NCBI GenBank assembly: GCA_030602265.1
Contig: JAUWAB010000026.1
Coordinates: forward strand, 1-49,010
From: Prolixibacteraceae bacterium
GTDB taxonomy: Bacteria > Bacteroidota > Bacteroidia > Bacteroidales > Prolixibacteraceae
Direction: 5' to 3'
Length of the DNA: 49,010 nt
Position numbers and translations under genes: made by a program. Under the pieces are notes generated by a model that saw only the letters and a list, made by a program, of their open reading frames with translations, was not told the DNA's origin and did not search any database. Below, piece after piece: positions 8,707 through 17,488 of this stretch (position 1 is the stretch's first letter; every line of letters starts with the position of its first letter).

Positions 8707-11130
8707 TTACCGGAGCGTATTCAATAATTGTTCCAAAGTATATTCATCCTGAATAAGTACCTGCCGGGCTTTGCTGCCTTCCGAAGGCCCGACTACTCCG
8801 GCTAATTCGAGCTGGTCCATGATTCTTCCGGCGCGGTTATATCCGATAGCCAGTTTACGCTGGATCATGGAGGTTGAGCCTAACTGGTTGCGTACCACCA
8901 GACGGGCAGCATCATCAAACATTTCGTCTTTTTCGGTAAGGTCGGTTTCGGCCAGGCCTTCTCCATCCCCTTCCACTTCAGGCAGCAGAAAAGCGGTAGG
9001 AAATCCGCGCTGGTCGGCAATATATTTACAAATCGTTTCCACCTCGGGGGTATCGAGGAATGCACACTGCACCCTGGTGATGGTACTGCCGCTGGAGATC
9101 AGCATATCCCCCTTCCCGATCAGCTGATTGGCACCCGGTGTATCCAGGATGGTCCTGGAATCAATCATCGAAGCTACCTTGAAGGCAATACGGGTCGGGA
9201 AGTTGGCCTTGATCACCCCGGTGATGATGTTGATGGAAGGCCGCTGTGTGGCGATGATCATGTGAATCCCCACTGCCCGGGCCAGCTGTGCAATCCTGGC
9301 TATCGGCATCTCGATCTCCTTGCCGGCCGTCATGATCAGGTCGGCAAACTCGTCGATCACCACCACGATGTAAGGCAGGTAGCGGTGCCCTTTCTCGGGG
9401 TTCAGCCGGCGCTTGACAAACTTCTCATTATACTCCTTGACGTTCCTGGCATGTGCCTTTTTCAGCAGGTCGTAGCGCCGGTCCATCTCCACCATGATCG
9501 AAGAGAGGGTATTCTTCACCTGCTGGGTATCGGTGATGATCGGTTCCTCTGCATCCGGCAGCTTGGCTAAAAAATGCTTTTCAATAACCGAATAGAGGTT
9601 AAGTTCCACCTTCTTAGGGTCTACAAAGACAAACTTCAGTTCCGAAGGATGTTTCCGGAAAAGCAGTGAGGCAATAATCACGTTCAGCCCCACAGATTTT
9701 CCCTGACCGGTAGCCCCGGCAACCAGAATGTGCGGCATTTTCACCAGGTCGAACATGTAGGTCTCGTTCGAGATGGTCTTTCCCAATGCTACGGGCAACT
9801 CTGCATTGGTTTCCTGGAACTTTCTGGATCCCAGGATGCTCTTCATGGTTACCACTTCTGGGTTCTGGTTGGGGACTTCTATCCCGATGGTCCCCCTGCC
9901 CGGGATAGGCGCAATGATACGTATTCCCAATGCTGCCAGGCTAAGGGCAATGTCATCTTCCAGGTTCTTGATCTTGGCAATCCGGATCCCCGGTGCCGGA
10001 ACGATCTCATACAACGTAATGGTTGGCCCGATGGTAGCCCTGATCTTGGTGATCTCAATCTTATAATGCCTCAGGGTCTCAACAATCTTGTTCTTGTTGG
10101 TGATCAGCTCCTCATTGCTCACCTCTGCATTTCCGAACTGATGGTCCATCAGGAGGTCCAGCGGTGGCAGCCGGTAACCGGAAAGCTCAAGGGTCGGATC
10201 GTAGTCGGGCATATTCGTATCGGGTACAAACTCCTCTTCTTCAACACCGTTCTCGATTTCCAGTTCTGCCATCAGCTCATCCATACCATGTTCATCAGTG
10301 GTATGAACCTCCTCAGCCGGGACTTCGACCTCCATTCCCAGATGGTCATCCTCCGCCATGTCGGGATCGAATATGGCTTTTACCACATCCTCATCATCAA
10401 TTACCTTGGAAATATTATCCTCAAACTCAATGCCTGTTACCCGTTCTTCAGATTCATCCTCATCTTCGGGAGTAATCAGCGGTTTCGCCTTCGGCTTTCG
10501 CTCCCTGGGCTTCAGTTTCTCCATCAACCAGGGGATAGAGGATTTAAAGGTGGTCCCGACAACAGTAAATGCCACCACAAGCAGGATCAGAAATGTTCCG
10601 ATCTTTCCAGCCATGGAATTCAGCCAGTTGGCCACAACAAAGCCGTAACGCCCTCCGGGGTATATAAAGGAACCTGAATCGCTCTTCATAAACAGGAAGC
10701 CTAATGTCAGGGAGAGCCAGACCATCCCTATCATCCCCAGGGTAAAATTACGGTAGAAATGATCCCCCTTCCGCCCAATCATCCTGAAGCCTATCATGGA
10801 AAGCAAGTATAAAATAACGAAAGAACCGATTCCAAACCCCCGGTTGATGATCACGTCGGCAAGCCATGCACCGGTTTTACCGGCCTTGTTCTCAACCCGG
10901 ATATCCGATTTAAATACCAGTTCGCTCCAGGGCAGGCCCAGTTTGCTTTGGTCTGCATCGCCGGTAAAAATAAAGGATATGAAGGCGATGGCCAGATAAA
11001 ATGTAAAGACAAGCAGCACAACAGCCAGGAAAAAACTGAACCTCTGGTCGGTAAGAAATGACCAGAAGGGTTTTCGTTCGCCATTGCGTTTTATGTTCTT
11101 TTTAGCTGTTTTGCGAGTATTCGATACCAT
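8707..11130 (-). CDS. ftsK: DNA translocase FtsK
   Basis: Septal membrane DNA pump that clears chromosome termini and activates XerCD at dif. The N-terminus has four predicted membrane segments (about residues 31-55, 98-118, 130-148 and 176-196). An acidic linker (about 220-305) is shorter than in E. coli. The motor follows with Walker A GATGQGKS (472-479) and Walker B VVVIDEFADLIM, and a C-terminal gamma winged helix (STSMIQRKLAIGYNRAGRI) reads the KOPS-like polarity sequence. Length is 807 residues. An upstream in-frame ATG at 11220 is rejected because the promoter word TACATTTG (11173-11166) lies inside that extension. Its substrate partner xerD is in the same window, 3 kb away. Confidence 0.96.
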   Translation of the reverse strand: MVSNTRKTAKKNIKRNGERKPFWSFLTDQRFSFFLAVVLLVFTFYLAIAFISFIFTGDADQSKLGLPWSELVFKSDIRVENKAGKTGAWLADVIINRGFGIGSFVILYLLSMIGFRMIGRKGDHFYRNFTLGMIGMVWLSLTLGFLFMKSDSGSFIYPGGRYGFVVANWLNSMAGKIGTFLILLVVAFTVVGTTFKSSIPWLMEKLKPRERKPKAKPLITPEDEDESEERVTGIEFEDNISKVIDDEDVVKAIFDPDMAEDDHLGMEVEVPAEEVHTTDEHGMDELMAELEIENGVEEEEFVPDTNMPDYDPTLELSGYRLPPLDLLMDHQFGNAEVSNEELITNKNKIVETLRHYKIEITKIRATIGPTITLYEIVPAPGIRIAKIKNLEDDIALSLAALGIRIIAPIPGRGTIGIEVPNQNPEVVTMKSILGSRKFQETNAELPVALGKTISNETYMFDLVKMPHILVAGATGQGKSVGLNVIIASLLFRKHPSELKFVFVDPKKVELNLYSVIEKHFLAKLPDAEEPIITDTQQVKNTLSSIMVEMDRRYDLLKKAHARNVKEYNEKFVKRRLNPEKGHRYLPYIVVVIDEFADLIMTAGKEIEMPIARIAQLARAVGIHMIIATQRPSINIITGVIKANFPTRIAFKVASMIDSRTILDTPGANQLIGKGDMLISSGSTITRVQCAFLDTPEVETICKYIADQRGFPTAFLLPEVEGDGEGLAETDLTEKDEMFDDAARLVVRNQLGSTSMIQRKLAIGYNRAGRIMDQLELAGVVGPSEGSKARQVLIQDEYTLEQLLNTLR

Positions 11131-11165
11131 TCGTTTAATCGTGTATAAGTCGTTGAACCAACGGG

Positions 11166-11173
11166 CAAATGTA
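11166..11173 (-). promoter_or_regulatory. ftsK-lolA promoter -7 element TACATTTG
   Basis: An exact TAnnTTTG match on the minus strand, 35 bases before the ATG at 11130. It fixes that ATG as the start rather than the one at 11220. Confidence 0.6.
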
Positions 11174-11349
11174 ATGATTTTTATCCAAGCTGCCGGCGGG
11201 ATACCCATGTCAACTGCCATTTTACAAGCCCTGATTTATTAACTGTCAAACAAATTTTTGATCACAAAATTGTTCAAAACCTTTTTGCACAATATTTTTT
11301 TTCCTCACGGAACCTAACAAGGGTCAGTTTTTTATCATCCTGAAATATC

Positions 11350-11357
11350 TAAGTTTG
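11350..11357 (+). promoter_or_regulatory. arcC-argF promoter -7 element TAAGTTTG
   Basis: An exact TAnnTTTG match 31 bases before the carbamate kinase ATG, in the divergent gap with ftsK. It is the only candidate promoter for the two-gene operon. Confidence 0.6.
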
Positions 11358-11388
11358 CCCCTACCGGTAAAATTAAAAATGGAATCCT

Positions 11389-12345
11389 ATGGGTAAACTG
11401 GCTGTTACGGCCCTTGGCGGCAATGCATTATTGCGGGAAGACGAGAAAGGGACTATCGAAGAACAGGAGAAAAACGCAACAGAAACCGTTGAGAACCTGA
11501 TATTTCTGATCAAAGACGGATACGACCTGGTGATTACACACGGGAACGGCCCCCAGGTGGGCAACATCCTGATGCGGAACGACGCAGGCGAGTCGGTCTA
11601 CGGCATAGCCCCTATGCCGCTGGATATCTGCGTGGCCGATTCGCAGGGGGGTATCGGCTACATGATCGAAAGGATGCTCAGGAATGTTCTTCGCAGGCAC
11701 AACATCAACAAAAATGTGGTCACCCTGGTGAATATGGTGGTAGTCGACCCGAACGACCCGGCTTTTGAAAATCCGGTTAAGGGAATCGGCAAGATCTACA
11801 GCAGGGAAGAGGCCGACAAGCTGGCAGCGGCCAAGCGATGGGTTTTCAAGCCATCAGGCAAGAGTACCGGCGGTTACCGGCGCGTGGTAGCCTCTCCCCA
11901 ACCCAAAGATGTGGTTAACAGGGAGATCATCGAAAGCCTTGCCCGGTCGGGCAACATCGTTATTGCTGCAGGCGGGGGCGGCATACCGGTCTATATGGAT
12001 GAAAACAACGATGTGCGTACCCTCGACGCCGTGATCGACAAGGATATGGCTTCATCACTGCTGGCCACACGGATCGGAGCCGACGAACTGTATATCCTGA
12101 CCGATGTACCATTTATATATAAAGATTTCGGGAAACCCACGCAGGAAAAACTGGAATTCCTGAACCATGCGGATGCAGCCAGATATCTGGAAATGGGTAC
12201 CTTTGGCGAAGGATCGATGGCTCCGAAGATCAGAGCATGCCTCCGTTTCATTGAAAACGGGGGTCGTAAAAGTGTGATCACCGAGGCTAAAAAACTGGAA
12301 GACAAGCGCTACGGCTCAAAAATTACCATGAATTACGAAGACTAA
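11389..12345 (+). CDS. arcC: Carbamate kinase
   Basis: Cytosolic enzyme of the amino acid kinase fold catalysing carbamoyl phosphate + ADP to carbamate + ATP, normally the energy-yielding end of arginine deiminase, agmatine or purine/creatinine degradation. Length 318 residues matches the family. Seen are TALGGNALLRE at the N-terminus, VITHGNGPQVGN, SQGGIGYMI, KPSGKSTGGYRRVVASPQP and the late IAAGGGGIPVY motif. It lies 12 bases upstream of ornithine carbamoyltransferase on the same strand, so the pair is almost certainly cotranscribed. No arginine deiminase, agmatine deiminase or antiporter gene is in the window. Confidence 0.95.
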   Translation: MGKLAVTALGGNALLREDEKGTIEEQEKNATETVENLIFLIKDGYDLVITHGNGPQVGNILMRNDAGESVYGIAPMPLDICVADSQGGIGYMIERMLRNVLRRHNINKNVVTLVNMVVVDPNDPAFENPVKGIGKIYSREEADKLAAAKRWVFKPSGKSTGGYRRVVASPQPKDVVNREIIESLARSGNIVIAAGGGGIPVYMDENNDVRTLDAVIDKDMASSLLATRIGADELYILTDVPFIYKDFGKPTQEKLEFLNHADAARYLEMGTFGEGSMAPKIRACLRFIENGGRKSVITEAKKLEDKRYGSKITMNYED

Positions 12346-12357
12346 AAAAAAGAGAAT

Positions 12358-13356
12358 ATGGCTTTTAATCTCAAAAACAGACACTTCCTGAAACTGCTGG
12401 ATTTCACGCCACAGGAAATCAGGTTTTTACTTCAGCTTTCGGCAGACCTGAAAAAGGCAAAATACAGCGGCACAGAACAGCAACTGCTGAAGGGCAAAAA
12501 CATCGCCCTGATCTTTGAAAAGAGCTCCACCAGGACACGCTGCGCCTTTGAGGTAGCGGCCTTCGACCAGGGTGCCCACGTGACTTATCTCGGCCCTTCC
12601 GGATCGCAGATCGGGCACAAGGAGTCGATGAAAGATACCGCCCGGGTGCTGGGCCGGATGTACGACGGCATTGAATACCGGGGATACGGACAGGCCATCG
12701 TGGAGGAACTCGCTGCTTATGCAGGGGTGCCGGTATGGAACGGACTGACCGACGAGTTCCACCCCACCCAGATCCTGGCCGATTTCCTCACCATGCAGGA
12801 GCACATCGACAAACCACTGTCGCAGGTTAAATTCTGCTACCTCGGCGATGCCCGAAACAACATGGGCAACTCCCTGATGGTAGGAGCAGCCAAACTGGGC
12901 ATGGACTTCCGGGCAGCCGCCCCTGTCAGCTGTCAGCCGGCGGCCGGACTTCAGCAAACCTGCCGGGAGATTGCGGCACATACCGGAGGGAAGATCACCA
13001 TTACCGGGGATGTGGCCGAAGCGGTGAAAGACTGCGATTTCCTTTATACCGATGTATGGGTTTCCATGGGTGAGCCCGATCATGTCTGGGAGGAAAGGAT
13101 CAGGCTGCTGGAACCTTATCAGGTAAACAAAAAAGCCATGGAACTCACCGGAAACGCCGCATGCAAATTCCTGCACTGCCTCCCCGCTTTCCACAACCGC
13201 GAAACCAAAGTGGGCGAAGAAATTTTCAGAAAATTCGGACTTGAATCGATGGAGGTCACCGAAGAAGTGTTCGAGAGTGAAGCTTCCATTGTATGGGACC
13301 AGGCCGAAAACCGCATGCACACCATCAAGGCAGTCATGGTAGCCACACTGGCCTGA
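12358..13356 (+). CDS. argF: Ornithine carbamoyltransferase
   Basis: Transfers the carbamoyl group between carbamoyl phosphate and ornithine (citrulline). The 332 residues include the carbamoyl phosphate site SSTRTR (56-61), the loop [27 protein letters not shown] and the ornithine/catalytic HCLPAFHN near the C-terminus. The sequence is close to the long enterobacterial ArgF/ArgI/ArcB type and not to the acetyl- or succinylornithine transcarbamylase that many Bacteroidetes use for arginine synthesis. Because carbamate kinase is directly upstream, I infer a catabolic role (citrulline phosphorolysis to ATP), for which arcB would be the better symbol; sequence alone does not prove direction. A long inverted repeat follows the stop. 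Confidence 0.94.
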   Translation: MAFNLKNRHFLKLLDFTPQEIRFLLQLSADLKKAKYSGTEQQLLKGKNIALIFEKSSTRTRCAFEVAAFDQGAHVTYLGPSGSQIGHKESMKDTARVLGRMYDGIEYRGYGQAIVEELAAYAGVPVWNGLTDEFHPTQILADFLTMQEHIDKPLSQVKFCYLGDARNNMGNSLMVGAAKLGMDFRAAAPVSCQPAAGLQQTCREIAAHTGGKITITGDVAEAVKDCDFLYTDVWVSMGEPDHVWEERIRLLEPYQVNKKAMELTGNAACKFLHCLPAFHNRETKVGEEIFRKFGLESMEVTEEVFESEASIVWDQAENRMHTIKAVMVATLA

Positions 13357-13362
13357 ACCCGC

Positions 13363-13432
13363 TCTGGCCAACCGGAAGAGTATTATCCATCAGCCTGTAC
13401 AACTTTCCCGAATCTTCTTCCGGTTGGTCAGA
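13363..13432 (+). terminator. Long inverted repeat after argF, possible terminator
   Basis: TCTGGCCAACCGGAAGA (13363-13379) pairs over 17 bases, one pair G-T, with TCTTCCGGTTGGTCAGA (13416-13432). The loop is 36 bases. It starts 7 bases after the argF stop. No T tract follows, so it may be an mRNA 3'-end stabiliser or a repeat instead. Confidence 0.5.
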
Positions 13433-13464
13433 AAATTTACTTTATTTTGTATAAAAAATCAACC

Positions 13465-14610
13465 ATGAAGAAACTGTTCCTGACTTTGGGGATTGCCCTG
13501 TTATTCCTTGCATCCGGAGCTCAGGAGGATCTCCGGAAAGAGATCCTCTCTTTTTCAGATACCACGGCTATGATGGTGAAAAACGGGCGACGCCTGATCA
13601 TTGACAAAATCAGGGCTGAAGACCATGACGGTGCGGTAAAAACCCTGGATTACCTGAGGCACCATGTCGATAAGCGACATGTGATCCTTTATCCGGCGGA
13701 AGAGTTGCTTTTTTCCCTCGCTACGCGAAGCTTTCAGCTTTTTACCTATGTGGCGGCCAATTTCAATACCCTTCTCGAAGGAAAGAGTATCCATACGGGC
13801 TACGACGGTTTCTCCGACGAGATCCACAAGTACCTGGCCACCGAAATGCCCCTGGTACTGGACGACTTCAACAAGGTCAGCCTGAGGCAACCCGACCGGG
13901 AACTGATCCATCTTTATCTTCTTTATTATCAGGACGAAGACCCTCTGGAGATTAACAAAGCCATCAGGTCATATCTGAAAACCTATCCTGAAACCGAATA
14001 CAAGGCATTTCTTACCGGACTGAAAAACATCACCACTACGGGGCAGCTCAGTTTTACGTTCGGCTATGGCAATGAATTTCTTTCCGGAAATATTACCGAT
14101 TATTTTGACAACCGGCTGCAGTTCATGAACTTTGAAATGGAATTTTTTATCGACCAAACCTATCTTTCTCTGTTTATGGGTGGAAATGTTGACCGGCTCT
14201 ATGCGAAGCAGGACCTTCCGGTGAAGAAAAGAGATGCTATCCATACCAGCGACCAGCCGGTCAGTTCGCTTAAATATGGACTGAAATACGGAAGGATCGT
14301 CTACCGGAATAAGTCGCTTAAGCTCTATCCTTTTCTCTCGATCGGGGGTTACGAAATGAATTCCCAGTCGAAAGAGGTTCCTTCGGATTCTTCAAACCCG
14401 AAAAAAAATCTTTCAGGAACCTTTTTTACCGGCATCGGAAGTTCGTGCGACATCAGGCTCTTTTCCTGGAAACCGAAAACCCAGTATACACCTGGCTCAA
14501 ACCTTTTTGTGCGGCCAACCGTCGGCTATGACTATTTTCTTTCCGGAAAGGAGATTTCCAAAGGCCAGAACCTGTGGTTTTCGATCTCCCTGGGATGGGG
14601 AATCAATTGA
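13465..14610 (+). CDS. Secreted protein of unknown function
   Basis: I do not recognise a family. A signal peptide (MKKLFLTLGIALLFLASGAQ) is clear, so the 381-residue product is exported. The middle third is helical and charged (KTLDYLRHHVDKRH, EINKAIRSYLKTYPETEY) and resembles TPR-like helices. The last 180 residues are rich in alternating aromatic/polar strands (LSFTFGYGNEF, KYGLKYGRIVYRN, LYPFLSIGGYEM, FRPTVGYDYF-like) and end in LWFSISLGWGIN, which may form an outer-membrane or surface beta structure. I use the ATG at 13465; further upstream the frame offers only a TTG at 13447. A near-consensus TATTTTG lies about 20 bases upstream. Confidence 0.75.
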   Translation: MKKLFLTLGIALLFLASGAQEDLRKEILSFSDTTAMMVKNGRRLIIDKIRAEDHDGAVKTLDYLRHHVDKRHVILYPAEELLFSLATRSFQLFTYVAANFNTLLEGKSIHTGYDGFSDEIHKYLATEMPLVLDDFNKVSLRQPDRELIHLYLLYYQDEDPLEINKAIRSYLKTYPETEYKAFLTGLKNITTTGQLSFTFGYGNEFLSGNITDYFDNRLQFMNFEMEFFIDQTYLSLFMGGNVDRLYAKQDLPVKKRDAIHTSDQPVSSLKYGLKYGRIVYRNKSLKLYPFLSIGGYEMNSQSKEVPSDSSNPKKNLSGTFFTGIGSSCDIRLFSWKPKTQYTPGSNLFVRPTVGYDYFLSGKEISKGQNLWFSISLGWGIN

Positions 14611-14701
14611 TACCAGGGAATTTAGCTATACAGAAGGGGGCTTTAGCGGAAGCAGCACCCTTATCCGACAGACATCCGGCGCATTCCGGAGAAATTATTA
14701 A

Positions 14702-15397
14702 TTACCAGGGTTTAACCGACCCTAATCCTTCAACAACCCTTGTTATATTGGGATTGCCCACGTAGGTTACTTTTCCCATGCCTTCGATGCGTACATCCAG
14801 TTCCTCTGTGGCATGCACACTGCCAAAACCAAGGCCTTCGACCCTGAAAACCACCTCTTTGGCGGTAAGTTCCCGGGCATTCACATGGCCCGCCCCGGCC
14901 ACTTTTACAGTCAGTTTATCGGTAATTCCTTCGAGGTCGAAAACGGAACCTCCGTTACTGGTCACTTCAATGGAAGAGGATTTAAGCTTGACGTTCCCGT
15001 TAACAGCACCTTCGGTAAAAACAATGAGGTGGTCTAAAGACACATACCCGTCGGTTGAAAGCTTGACCCCACCGCTGATGTGCAGCTCTTCCAGGTCGCG
15101 GAAACCTATATGCAGCTCCATCCGGCTGAGGTTGATCTGTCTGCGGGCTACGGAAAGCCTGAGGTTGTTTTCGCCGGAATGGATATCCAGGGCATCGATG
15201 TGCGATTGAGTCGGAGCCTTAATCCGGAGAAACGGTTCATTGGTCTGGTAAAGGAATACCCTGTATCCGCCTTCTACATAAATCCGGTTGAACTCTTTAA
15301 CAGGAATTTCCCGGGTACCGGATTCATCCTGTCCGTTCACCGAGCAGGCTGCCAGAGCAGAAATCAGCAAAAGAAGAGTGAGACTAAGTGTTTTCAT
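14702..15397 (-). CDS. DUF2807 (GIN domain) lipoprotein
   Basis: An exported 231-residue protein with the repeated right-handed beta-helix-like pattern of DUF2807, the putative autotransporter adhesin head (GIN) domain, common in Bacteroidetes envelopes. A lipoprotein signal peptide with lipobox ALAAC is visible (MKTLSLTLLLLISALAAC). The domain begins at EIPVKEFNRIYVEGGYRVFL and runs to RVVEGLGSVKPW with repeats such as LEELHISGGVKLSTDG and VRIEGMGKVTYVGNP. The start is the ATG at 15397, supported by a TAATTTTG promoter at 15432-15425. Directly upstream of the promoter are two 11-bp direct repeats with LytTR-site geometry. DUF2807 function is unproven. Confidence 0.88.
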   Translation of the reverse strand: MKTLSLTLLLLISALAACSVNGQDESGTREIPVKEFNRIYVEGGYRVFLYQTNEPFLRIKAPTQSHIDALDIHSGENNLRLSVARRQINLSRMELHIGFRDLEELHISGGVKLSTDGYVSLDHLIVFTEGAVNGNVKLKSSSIEVTSNGGSVFDLEGITDKLTVKVAGAGHVNARELTAKEVVFRVEGLGFGSVHATEELDVRIEGMGKVTYVGNPNITRVVEGLGSVKPW

Positions 15398-15424
15398 GGT
15401 TGATCTGATGAATAATGATACAGG

Positions 15425-15432
15425 CAAAATTA
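15425..15432 (-). promoter_or_regulatory. DUF2807 gene promoter -7 element TAATTTTG
   Basis: An exact TAnnTTTG match on the minus strand, 27 bases before the ATG at 15397. Two direct repeats start 32 bases further upstream. Confidence 0.6.
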
Positions 15433-15463
15433 ACCATTGTGAAACCGTAAACCCTGCAATTAC

Positions 15464-15495
15464 CGACGAATGGCCTGTTTTTGGCGACAAATGGC
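15464..15495 (-). promoter_or_regulatory. Candidate LytTR-type operator (two direct repeats)
   Basis: On the minus strand GCCATTTGTCG (15495-15485) and GCCATTCGTCG (15474-15464) are identical at 10 of 11 positions and start 21 bases apart, two helical turns. They lie just upstream of the -33 region of the DUF2807 promoter, the usual activator position. LytTR response regulators bind 8-9-bp direct repeats separated by about 13 bp; the regulator is not in this window. Confidence 0.5.
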
Positions 15496-15570
15496 ATATT
15501 CGGGCAGGTATTCAAACAGCACAGTATGCTTTTGGGGAAATGTGGATTTTATTTTCACCACGAAAAAATT

Positions 15571-15607
15571 CTTTGTGTTCTCGGTGTCGCCTTTGTGACC
15601 TTTGTGG
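15571..15607. repeat. Degenerate CTTTGTG repeat
   Basis: Three CTTTGTG words (15571, 15591, 15600) and a degenerate GGTGTCG stretch lie within 37 bases, next to the stop of the following membrane-protein gene. It resembles a dispersed intergenic repeat. Confidence 0.4.
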
Positions 15608-15622
15608 TAAAAAATTTTAATA

Positions 15623-16222
15623 CTATTGAGACCTGAACTTCCTTAACAAGAACCGCAAATAGAACAAACAATAGAAGACCACCAGGAACAGTATTCCCGG
15701 GATTACATAATCCATGGTTCTTAATCCCTTCAGCAGAATAAGAATACGTGCCACATAAGCTGCACTCAGGAGGGCGATGATCAACAACGGCGGCCAGTAT
15801 CTCTGGTCCTGCCGGGTGTAGACCATCCAGGCCGAGGTGATCCAGATCAGTCCGGTGAGTACCAGGGCACTGCCCTCTCCAAATTTGGCCACCTGAAACT
15901 TCAGGATTCCGAAAATCACCGGAATGACGCCTGCAATCAGCAGCGCCCTCGACATACTGCGGATAATACGCAATACGGTTTGCTTCCGGTCGGGTGAGGG
16001 AAAAAGGGTGAACTTCAGCCTGGGAGCCCTGAAAGATTCGGAGTACAGGTCCTGTTCAGAATGGATCAGCTTGCGGCGGATGGCTTCATCAATGGCCATT
16101 CTCTGTGCCGGTGGTTCATAAAGCCTGATTTTCCTGAGAATATCCAGAATTTCCTCATCGCTGTATTCCTTCATCCTGACCTTCAGCCGGTCCCAGAATT
16201 CACTGTCGTTTTGATCAACCAT
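15623..16222 (-). CDS. Membrane protein of unknown function, four to five TM segments
   Basis: I do not recognise a family. The 199 residues start with about 85 charged, soluble residues (EFWDRLKVRMKEYSDEEILDILRKIRLYEPP), then have hydrophobic segments at about 90-108, 116-132, 144-164 and 170-192, with a basic C-terminus (RFLLRKFRSQ) predicted cytoplasmic. The N-terminal helix pattern may mediate protein contact. It stands alone, divergent from the alcohol dehydrogenase. Its upstream region has TATTTTCGG (16269-16261), a near match to the -7 consensus. Confidence 0.75.
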   Translation of the reverse strand: MVDQNDSEFWDRLKVRMKEYSDEEILDILRKIRLYEPPAQRMAIDEAIRRKLIHSEQDLYSESFRAPRLKFTLFPSPDRKQTVLRIIRSMSRALLIAGVIPVIFGILKFQVAKFGEGSALVLTGLIWITSAWMVYTRQDQRYWPPLLIIALLSAAYVARILILLKGLRTMDYVIPGILFLVVFYCLFYLRFLLRKFRSQ

Positions 16223-16280
16223 TAACGTAAATTATTCGTTTACTATCTTCCTTCCGGATGCCGAAAATACAAACAATTTC

Positions 16281-16288
16281 TAACTTTG
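16281..16288 (+). promoter_or_regulatory. Alcohol dehydrogenase promoter -7 element TAACTTTG
   Basis: An exact TAnnTTTG match 33 bases before the ATG at 16322. It overlaps a possible TTG start at 16286, which it therefore argues against. Confidence 0.6.
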
Positions 16289-16321
16289 CCTGTTAAGAAA
16301 GGAAATTCAAAAAAAGATACG

Positions 16322-17482
16322 ATGAACAATTTCGAATACAAAAATCCGGTTAAAATCTTATTTGGCAAGGGTCAGATTGCCCATATCGGCAAAGAATTGC
16401 CCGCAGATACCAAGATTCTGGTCCTTTACGGTGGCGGCAGTATTTTCAAAAACGGGGTTTACGACCAGACGGCAAAAGCGCTGGAGGGCTTTGACTGGAT
16501 GGAGTTTGGCGGGATTGAAGCCAATCCGACCTACGAAACCTGCATGGAAGCCGTGAAAGTGGTAAAACGCGAAAAGATCGGTTTTCTTTTAGCCGTGGGC
16601 GGCGGGTCGGTATTAGACGCTGTGAAATTCATAGCCGCAGCTGCCTTGTATGAAAACGGTGATCCATGGGATTTCCTGAGCCAGCGGAATAAAATCAATG
16701 TCGAACGAGCCCTGCCGCTGGGTTCTGTCCTCACCCTGCCGGCTACCGGATCGGAAATGAACGGCAACTCTGTGATCTCCAGGACCAGTACCCAGGAAAA
16801 AATGGCATTCAGTTCAATCCATGTAATGCCACAGTTCTCGGTCCTTGATCCCGAAACCGTCTTCTCCCTACCCGACAGACAAGTGGCCAACGGTATCGTG
16901 GATGCCTTTGTTCATGTGATCGAACAATACCTTACCTATCCGGTGAATGCGCCCTTGCAGGACCGGCAGGCGGAGGGAGTGCTGCTGACCCTGATTGAGG
17001 AAGGGCCCAAAGTGCTGGCTAACCGTCAGGATTACGATGCCGCTGCCAATTTTATGTGGAGTGCCACCATTGCCCTGAACGGACTGCTGGGAGTTGGTGT
17101 GCCGCAGGACTGGGCCACCCACGGGATCGGGCACGAGCTAACAGCCTATCACGGGATTGACCATGCCCGTACGTTAGCCATCGTTCTGCCCGGAATGATG
17201 GATATCCGGCGAAAACAGAAGGAAGCCAAGATACTGCAGTATGGCGAGCGCATCTGGAACATCACTGAAGGATCTGTCGGTGAGCGCATTGACAAAGCCA
17301 TTCAGAAAACGGTTGAATTCTTTGAGTCAGTGGGCATTCCGACAAGGCTCCCCGATTATGATGTACCGGCCGAAACCATTGACCGGATAGAAGCCCGCTT
17401 CACTAACCGGGGCACCCTCATGGGCGAACACCGCGATATAGACGCAGCCGAAACCCGTCGCATCCTTGAAAGGCAGCTATAA
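16322..17482 (+). CDS. yqhD: YqhD-type iron-containing alcohol dehydrogenase
   Basis: Cytosolic NADPH-dependent aldehyde reductase/alcohol dehydrogenase of the group III iron-containing family. The product has 386 residues, one short of E. coli YqhD as I recall it, and aligns nearly without gaps. The coenzyme motif YGGGS (36-40) and GGGSVLD (93-99) are present. Metal ligands fall at D194, H198, H267 and H281, the same numbers as in YqhD. PQDWATHGIGHELTAYHGIDHA covers the metal site in two adjoining segments. The likely role is detoxifying reactive aldehydes or alcohol formation from fermentation aldehydes. The start is the ATG at 16322. It is monocistronic; an octamer repeat array begins just after its stop. 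Confidence 0.93.
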   Translation: MNNFEYKNPVKILFGKGQIAHIGKELPADTKILVLYGGGSIFKNGVYDQTAKALEGFDWMEFGGIEANPTYETCMEAVKVVKREKIGFLLAVGGGSVLDAVKFIAAAALYENGDPWDFLSQRNKINVERALPLGSVLTLPATGSEMNGNSVISRTSTQEKMAFSSIHVMPQFSVLDPETVFSLPDRQVANGIVDAFVHVIEQYLTYPVNAPLQDRQAEGVLLTLIEEGPKVLANRQDYDAAANFMWSATIALNGLLGVGVPQDWATHGIGHELTAYHGIDHARTLAIVLPGMMDIRRKQKEAKILQYGERIWNITEGSVGERIDKAIQKTVEFFESVGIPTRLPDYDVPAETIDRIEARFTNRGTLMGEHRDIDAAETRRILERQL

Positions 17483-17488
17483 GCGAAT

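Noticed and set aside
9730-10677. 315-codon open frame on the + strand
   Set aside because: It lies wholly antisense to ftsK, whose motifs are clear; the frame is open through codon bias and its product has no recognisable features.
11131-11220. N-terminal extension of FtsK to an ATG at 11220
   Set aside because: The promoter word TACATTTG lies inside it, and the extension has no family counterpart.
12427-13371. 314-codon open frame on the - strand
   Set aside because: Antisense to ornithine carbamoyltransferase, with no promoter or motif of its own.
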